Shown piece by piece: positions 11,201 to 19,700 of a stretch of 64,000 bases of DNA; position 1 is the first letter of the stretch; each line of letters begins with the position of its first letter. The notes beneath the pieces were generated by a model. It was not told the origin of the DNA. It made no database searches and worked only from the letters and a program-made list of their open reading frames with translations. The position numbers were made by a program, and so were the translations under genes. Source of the DNA: Phocoena phocoena (taxonomy: Eukaryota > Chordata > Mammalia > Artiodactyla > Phocoenidae); NCBI RefSeq assembly GCF_963924675.1, contig NC_089222.1:135062281-135126280 (forward strand), read 5' to 3'.

Positions 11201-13685
11201 AAATTAAAAAAATTTTTTTTTTTTTAAAAATGGTTTTTGCTAGCAATTTGAGGATGGTACGAGAAGACAGTGCAGTCCCTGCTGGCTGGTCTTCTGTGGA
11301 CAAGTTATTTGTCCTTGAGTGGAGAACCATCACACATCTGAGCTATCAAGCGTTACCTAAGTGAGAATTAGTGGAGAAAAAAGTAATGGCGGTATCAGAA
11401 GCAGGACCTGTCATGAAGTCGCTGGTCCAGAGCCAGCCAGCTGCTGCTCTCTCTCCTCCCAGCCAGAGTTGGGCAGCCATGTCCTCGGTTAGTTACTGGT
11501 GGGGAGTCACTGGTAAACTTCAAGACAGTGGTGTGCTCAGCGCCCGTCGCTGCTTTCAGCACTTGCGGTCAAGTCAGGATGGGTAACCAACTTGAAGATG
11601 CTTTACTGAGGGTAGAGGGATGAGATGGTGCCTGAAGGGGGCAGGCTTTGGCATCACATAAACTTGGGTTCAAATCCCAACACTGCCACTTTCCGGCTGT
11701 TACTCTGGGCAAGTAATGTCCCTCTGGGCTTCAGTTTCCCCCTCTGGGAAATGGGGATGGCCTTCTGTGGTTGTTACATAGATCTGTGTGGACATGGATA
11801 TAAAGTCCGTGTTGCCAGGTTTAGAGTGATCGCTCAGTCTGTGGACACTGCTGTCAGTAATGACCCATAGATCCACTGAGCCCTCCTTCAGGGCCCAGAG
11901 AAAAGGCAGACTGTCCGCCTTCGAGAGACAGACTCATCACGTTGGTATCAGATTCTCCATCTGGCACGCCCTTCAGAAAGGCAGGTCTTTCGGTGCTGAC
12001 CTTTCAGCGGTTAAGTGATTAGTCATCCAGGCTCCCATGCCCACTCCGGTGGGTAAGTCACAGAAAAGTCTAGAGAATCCGCTCAGCGGGGCCCTGGGCC
12101 TGCAGGTCCACATGTTGTTCCATGCTCCAGTCACTTCGTTTTCAAAAGCGTAGCTTGAAGACATGAGTGCCAGCATCTGTGAGCGGGTTTAATGAGAGCT
12201 TTTTGTTACACACAGCTAATGCACTAACATCGCTGTGGCTTGAGGTGGGCCAGGCCCGACCCTGTATCTGTCTGGACTTAGTTCCTCCACCAGAACAAAG
12301 GAGATCAGAGGGCATGAGTACAAACCCTGCAGGGACCAGTTACTTTTACACAGAGAGAAAGGTGACCAGAACACATGCCTAACCCTCCCCAACCTGGGAG
12401 AGCCCAGGGCAGAGTGTGGAAGCGAGAGAGAGAAATCCAGCCCCACTTTGGTGAATGCAGAACTGTTCACCGTGATGTGATCATCTGTGTGTATAGAAGG
12501 TGCAGAAACAGGCCTCTTAGAACTTGGAGGACACAACCTGTATTTTGATCTGAGTTCCTCTGGTTAATTATACAATTTAAATGCTCACCTGATAAATGCT
12601 GTAATCTTCCTTCTAAGAGCATATTATGAGCCATAGTCCTTGGCTGTCCTGTGACTTATATGAAAAGCCTTAACAAATAGATGTATGATGGTAATATTTC
12701 TCAGTTATTATATTTAATCATTGTATTAGAAAAAGCTAGAAAGATACACATATTTAAAAGTTTGTAAACACCACTTTGGTGGGCTAACAAAATCTTTTCC
12801 CTCTCTGCATGAAAATTTGACCTTTGGTTAACCTTCCAGCTCTCTGGAAACCTGATAAAGGTGGCATATGAACCACGCTATTTTTTTTTCTTTTTCTTTT
12901 TTTATTGGGGTATAGTTGTTTTACCATGTTGTGTTAGTTTCTACTATACAGCAAAGTGAATAAGAGTTCCCCATGCTATACAGGAGGTTCTTATTTGTTA
13001 TCTATTTTATACATATTAGTGTATATACGTCAATCCCAATCTCCCAATTCATCACACCACCACCCTGCCACTTCCCCCCTTGGTGTCCATCCGTTTGTTC
13101 TCTACATCTGTATTTCTGCCTTGCTAACCGGTTCATCTGTACCATTTTTCTAGATTCCACATATATGCGTTAATACACGATATTTGTTTTTCTCTTTCTG
13201 ACTTACTAGCATTGCTTATGGTCAGAAGGACCTCTGGTTGGTAAATAGCACTTCAACCAGGCCAGTCTTAACCACCTGGTAGGAAACCGTGTCTGGGGCA
13301 TTGCTGAATGAAGGGGTTCTTGTAACTGGGCATGTCCCTTGTGGGGACTCTGGAAACTCTTCTTGTGGAATTGTGATGAGAAATACTGGCTCTTGTGGTT
13401 GAGCCAGGGAGTGCCCTGTACCTGCCCGATCCTTGCACCTGAGCTGTCTCCTGGGGGTGGGCAGGCGCGGCCATGTGGACAACTGTGAGGACCCCTCCTT
13501 CCGCCGAAGGCTAGAAACCCCTGGGGCCACTCTGTAGCTCCACTGGGCTACCTGCCCCGGAGCCTTCCAAGTAAATCTGGTGCCCAGAACAGCCTCTGGT
13601 AGTCTGAATGCAATCTCATTGCATATATAAATATATGCATGTGTGTACCATACTAAGTATAATTACATGTACAATATACATATCC

Positions 13686-13734
<49 letters not shown>

Positions 13735-16700
13735 TACATGTGTATGTATATATATGTATCTACGTATATACATAGACTGATGGATTGATTTTGTTTGTAA
13801 TTCTATTTCAGCCACCATCGGGCCTCCAGAAGACATCTGGGTGACCCCAGAAGAAGGTTCCCTTATCATCAGCTTTTCTTCTCCCTTTGATGTCCCTGCC
13901 TCGGTGGCCTTTTTTTGGTATTATGTCTACTACTGGGAAAAGGGAGGAAGCAAACAGGCAAGAGCATTTTTCTTCTTTGTTCTTGATTTTCATTTCTTTG
14001 GAGTTTATGGATAGCAAAAGAAAGTCTACTTTAAAGTGGCCAAGGACACCAGGGTGTCCCAGTATCCCCTTAGGGGCTGAGCCTTAGTGGTTTTGATCTT
14101 TCTCTTCAGGACCTCTGCTTCTACTCACTGTGCTGAGACTCCCCTCCCACCAGACCCATCTGCAGGGCCCCCTCTGCCTGGTATCACATGGTCCCCATGG
14201 TCTGGGTCTGGACTCAGCCGGTGCCCATGGTGCCTTTGCCACACTCCGAAGTTTGGGGAGCTTCTGTGGGCCTGTTTCTACAGCAATGAATTTACTACTG
14301 CAGTCTGCAAGGTTTAACTATATGAATTCTCTGGTTTGCATGGTTTGCAGAGGGCAATATGAATAGGTGAAAAGTCTACTGGAAGGAGAGAGAGTGTCCT
14401 AGGGAGAAGGGCCAGTAGGTTTGAAAAGGCTCGGCACATTTGTGGAACTGCACGTGCTCGGATCCTTTAGAAATGCAGGCCACGTGAGGGGCTGGGGCAG
14501 GGTAAGGTTGACAAAGGTGGGTCAGACCAAAAGGGGTCTGGTCAGCCCTGGGTAGCACAAGAAAAAACTGCTGGCCTCTAATCACCTCCAGTATCTGATT
14601 ATCCAAGCTACATTTTTTTCCCTCTATTTTTTGGCCACGCCGCACGGCATGCAGAATCTTAGTTCCCCAACCAGGGATCGAACCCACACCCCCTGCAGTG
14701 GAAGCGTGGAGTCCTAACCACTGGACCACCAGGGAAGTCCCTCCAAGCTACATTTAGTGATGTTTTACTACCTGTGTAAATTCGTGGTTTCCTAAGTTCA
14801 ACATTATTATAATTTTTTATAAGAATAAGAACTTATGTTTATCCAGAGCTTTCTTTGTGTCTGGCACCTGGCCCAGGCACTTTAGATACATCATCTCATT
14901 TAACCTTTACACCCACCTGTTTCACAGAGAGGGAAACCAAGTGGTTAAGTAACTAGCCCAAGGCCAGCAACTGACAGCAAAGCAGAGGAGACATCTAGCC
15001 TCAGGGTCCATGCTCTTAATTGCTGTTTCTCTCCCACATAGTTGATGTTTGCACTTGCTCTTCATTTCTTTGTGGTGAGTGTAAAAACACCGAGGAAGGC
15101 AAAACTCACTGAAGAACAGACTCTTAGCAAATAGGGAAGAAAGAAATAATCGTTTCCGGAAATCCTGAGGTCAAGGTCTGGTCAACTGGAATAGAGAACG
15201 CCTGGAAGAATGCAGAAGGGATTCCCCTTTCTCCCTTTCAGCCAGAGCATGTATACTTTGGACTTTCATGAACAAAAGATTCTGGGGCTGAAGTAACTCT
15301 GAAAGCCACCTGTACGATCTCCATTCCAGCTGTGAGTCTGTATGTCAGGGGTCCCCAAGTCCAACCCCTAGATTTGTTCGAAGGATGCATGGGACTCAGT
15401 GTATAGTTGTACTCGAGGCTGTGATTTATTCCAGAGAAAAGACACAAAACAAACTCAGCAAAGGGAAGAGGCACATGGGGCAAAGTCTAAAGGAATCCAG
15501 GCATAAGCTTCCGAGTCTTCCCCTGGAAGTCACCCAGGACACACTTAACAACAAGAGTGACCTGACAGCACGTGTGAAATCTTATCTACCAGAGAAGCTA
15601 GTTAGCGGCTCAGTGCCCAGGGCTTTTATTGGGGGCTGGTCACACAGGCACCCTCTGCCCAACATAGACACCAAAACTCCAGACTCCCAGAGGGAGAGCA
15701 GGTGTTCAGCATAAAGAGCATTGTTTATACACGAAACCACCCTTATCAGTCAGGGAATGGTGGAAACACTGCTCAAATCCAAGTCCCAGATGCCAGCCTT
15801 GGGTCAGCCTTGAAAGCAAGCCTTTCTAAGGACAGCGGTCTCAGGCCTGCAATGGTAGCTCTTCTCCACAGTCTGTGATTCTAACTTTTGGAATAGCCAA
15901 CTGGCTGCCAAAATAAACTACTCAAAAAGAATGTTGTCCTTAAAATTGCTGTATGTGGCATCAGGAGTAAAAATGTTTCTCCTCTGCCATGGCAGTCATC
16001 ATTTCAAATCGGAGGGAAAAAAATTAAAACTCATCTCTAATCCTACTATTCAAATATAATATGATCATTTTGTATTTTTAAAAATAAGATCATGGGACTT
16101 CCCTGGTGGCCCAGTGGTTAAGACTCTGCACTTCCACTGCACGGGGCGCGGGTTCAATCCCTGGTCGGGGAACTTAGGTCCCGCAGCGTGGCCAAATAAA
16201 TAAATAAATAATAAGATGATCTTCTATATACTGTTGAAAAATCTGCCTTTTTTCAGTCAACATATGTAAGCAGCTTCACCTCCACGTTCCGGAGTGTGTG
16301 TGATATTCCACCATTTCAAATGGCTATAGTATATTCTACTGTAGTATCTCAAAATCAGAAAGCAGTCCTGGGGCTTCCCTGGTGGCGCAGTGGTTGAGAG
16401 TCCGCCTGCCGATGCAGGGGACACGGGTTTGTGCCCCGGTCCGGGAAGATCCCACATGCCGCGGAGCGGCTAGGCCCATGAGCCATGGCTGCTGAGCCTG
16501 TGCGTCCGGAGCCTGTGTTCCGCAACGGGAGAGGCCACAACAGTGAGAGGCCCGCGTACCGCAAGAAAAAAAAAAGAATCCGCCTGTCAATGCAGGGGAC
16601 ACAGGTTCGATCCCTGGTCCGGGAAGATCCCACATGCATGTCTCGGAGCTACAGAGGCCACACACCGCAACTACCGAAGCCCGCACGCCTAGAGCCCATG

Positions 16701-19700
16701 CTCCGCAACAAGAGAAGCCACCGCAATGAGAAGCCCGCGCACCACGCAAAGAGTAGCCCCCGCCCGCCGCAACTAGAGAAAGCCCGCACACAGCAACGAA
16801 GACCCACAGCAGCCAAAAAAAAAAAAATGAAAGCAGTCCTTTATGAGAAATCCTATATATATATAGCTATATATATCCTATATATATAGCTGTAATATAG
16901 TGTTTTTTTTTTCTCCTTTCCCTGTGGAACAGTGACAGTTTGTCTGAGGTGAGAGTGAGGGACAATTGACTGACCATGTGGAGGTGACAAGACCCGAGGG
17001 AGGGTAGCAGCAGGGAGGGAAGGAGGGGACAGAATCCGCTAAGAATTTGGGACCCAACTCTTTCCTGATGACATAAATCACTCAGATCATTTCGACCAAA
17101 ACTGTAAAAGGAGTCAGCACATTTCAGTGAAAACCAGAAGCAGATTGGGAACCAAAGGAACATTATTTCCTAGAATGACTTTTTTCCTTTATTTGTTGAC
17201 TAACGTCAAGTATCTAGATGAGATTAACCATGAAATACAAAATGTTCATTTGAAAGGAGAAAATTTCGTCCTAGAAACTGGGATTTGCTAAATTCCAGCT
17301 TTGGACCCTCCACCGCTGTGATGGGGCTTCGGTTGGGCCCTCGGACCTCACAGCCAGAAACACAGCTCTAATGCCATCAGCATCTTTCTTGACATTCCTC
17401 ACCAATTTTCACATATAAAATTTGTCTGCTATAAGCATATGTGATACATATAAAATTGGTATTCTGTTTGTTTAGAAACAGAATTACCTTCTTCTTTGGT
17501 TATTGTGTTCAGGGTGAATTTGAGGAAACATTGGAGAAGATGGAAGGGGCTTGACCATGTCTATGTGGGTGATTTTCAGGTGTGGTTCTTGGTGTATTTT
17601 ACGTAGGTGACACACCGTTTCAGGAGCAACTTCATCACGTTGAATGATTTAAAACCCTTAAGAGTATACTGTTTCCAACTCAAGGCAGAACTGTTTTTGG
17701 CAAAAGAAAACATCTCTAGACCTGGGCATTTAAGCAACATATCTTGCTCCGAAACAACAGTGGATGGTAATGTATGCTTTCTTAAGTCCTTTCTGAGCTG
17801 GGAACAGAACACTCCTAAAATAGCGCAATCAGGGATTCCTTATTAGGTGGAGGGTGGTGAGAGTGCGCAGACCCAGAGAGAAGGGGCTAGGACAGCACTT
17901 CACTGTAGACATAACAAGCTCGTGCTGAAGTCTCCAGTAGCAAGAGCTGCCAGACAGCTAACGCTTGCTTTGCTTTAGGCTTGCCTTTACTAGCTGTTAA
18001 TTAAAGCATACAGGGCTGGGTGGAGGAGGGGCAGTATCTATCCAGTTTACTGGGACATGAACTCTATTTATTGCAGTGGTGGATGAGAAATTACCCGATG
18101 TTTGTATCGTATGTAGGATGGTCATCTTGTTCACTTTTATGTCACCTGTTTAGCCTCTACCAAGCTTCAACAAGTCATCCTGATCTCTATGGGAACCTTT
18201 TTGTTGCTGTCAGTGCTGGTGGGGGCCTGTCTCTTCCTGGTACTGAAATACAGAGGCCTGGTTAAATACTGGTTTCACTCTGCACCAAGCATCCCATCAC
18301 AAATAGAAGAGGTATGTGTGTACACATTTAAAAGGGTGACGTGTCAGCCTTTCATGCCCCCCTGGTAACACCTAAGAGTAGAGCAGTGGACAAAGCCATG
18401 ACACTGAGATTTGTGTTAAAAGCAGCACTTGGTTCTTTGTACACCCATGTTCATAGCAGCATTATTCACAATGGCCAAAAGGTAGAAACAACCCAAGTGT
18501 CCATCGACAGATGAATGTATAAATAAAATATGGTGGGAGTTCCCTGGTAGTCCAGTGGATACGACTCAGCGCTTTCACTGCTCTGGCCTCGGGTTCAATC
18601 CCTGGTCAGGGAACTACGATCCTGCAAGCCACAGGTGCAGCCAAAAAAACAAGAGAGAGATGTGGTATATACATATGCGTGGAATATTACTCAGCCTTAA
18701 AAAGGAAGGGAATTCTGAGACATGCTACAACATGGATGAACCTTGAGGACATTATGATAAGGGAAATAAATTAGTCACAAAAAGACAAATACTACATGAT
18801 TCCACTTATATGAGGTGCTTAGAGTACTCACGTTCACAGAACCAGAATGTAGAATAGTGGTTGCCAGGGTCCGGAGGGAGGGAGGAAATGGGCAGTGAGT
18901 GTTTAACGGGGACAGTTTCAGTTTTGCAAAATGAAAAATGTTCTAGGGACTTCCCTGGTGGTCCAGTGGTTAAGACTCCACACTCCCAATGCAGGGGGCC
19001 CGGGTTCAATCCCCGGTCAGGGAACTAGATCCCACATGCTGCAACTAAGACCCGGCACAGCCAAATTAATTAATTAATTAATTAAAAAGTTCTCGAGACA
19101 GATGGTGGTGATCATTGCCCAACAATGTGAATAGACTTTACACTACTGAGCTGTACACTTAAAAATGGTTAAGATGGTAAATTTTATGTTATGTGTATTT
19201 TACCACAATTAAAAAAAAATTGGGGGGCAACTTCCCTGGTGGTCCAGTGGCTAAGACTCGGCACTCCCAATGCAGGGGGTCAGGGTTAAATCCCCAGGGT
19301 TCAGGGACCTAGATCCCACATGCCGCAACGAAGATCCCACATGCGGCAACTAAGACCCGGCACAACCAAATACATTAATTAATTAATTAGTTAAATAAAG
19401 TAAAAAAAAAATTTTTTTTTTAATTTTTTTAATGGCATGAGGTTGGCCAAAAGGTGGCCTGGTCTGGCCCGGACAGGAGATCGGCCACAGTAGGTCCCTC
19501 TGGAGACAACACGAGAGTCCCGGGCTTTTGGAGCCTGGTTGGAGGGGACATGGACCAGTGGGGACAGCAGTCAAGAGCATGAGCTTTGGGTCAGACAGTG
19601 TGCAGGCAGGAGGATTCTAGAGTAAACACCCAGAGCCGTGAGTTCAAAGCCTTGCACGCCGAGTACACAGGGGATGTTACTAGTATTTTAAAGGATTTAA

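Larger units (their letters stand above)
9470..13811 (+). other. IFNGR2: IFNGR2 intron 3
   Basis: Contains an hAT-type DNA transposon remnant split by an L1 insertion (9670-10360), a type C SINE (11046-11226), a MIR (11640-11800), an antisense L1 3' end (12887-13215) and a TA/TG microsatellite (13690-13772). The segments 10365-11040, 11810-12880 and 13220-13680 are unassigned. Confidence 0.75.
13958..17606 (+). other. IFNGR2: IFNGR2 intron 4 (GC-AG)
   Basis: Begins with GC. It holds an antisense type C SINE (14616-14741), a MIR (14846-15040), an LTR-like stretch (15340-15900), a type C SINE (16094-16210), a chimeric SINE (16370-16828) and a TA-rich run (16850-16905). The part from 16910 to 17600 is unassigned. 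Confidence 0.8.
18420..19212 (+). mobile_element. Old L1 3' part, interrupted by two SINEs
   Basis: Pieces 18420-18534 (cattattcacaatggccaaa), 18660-18945 (atgaaccttgaggacattat) and 19085-19212 (ctgtacacttaaaaatggtt) are colinear L1 sense sequence. Two type C SINEs sit between them. Confidence 0.83.
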
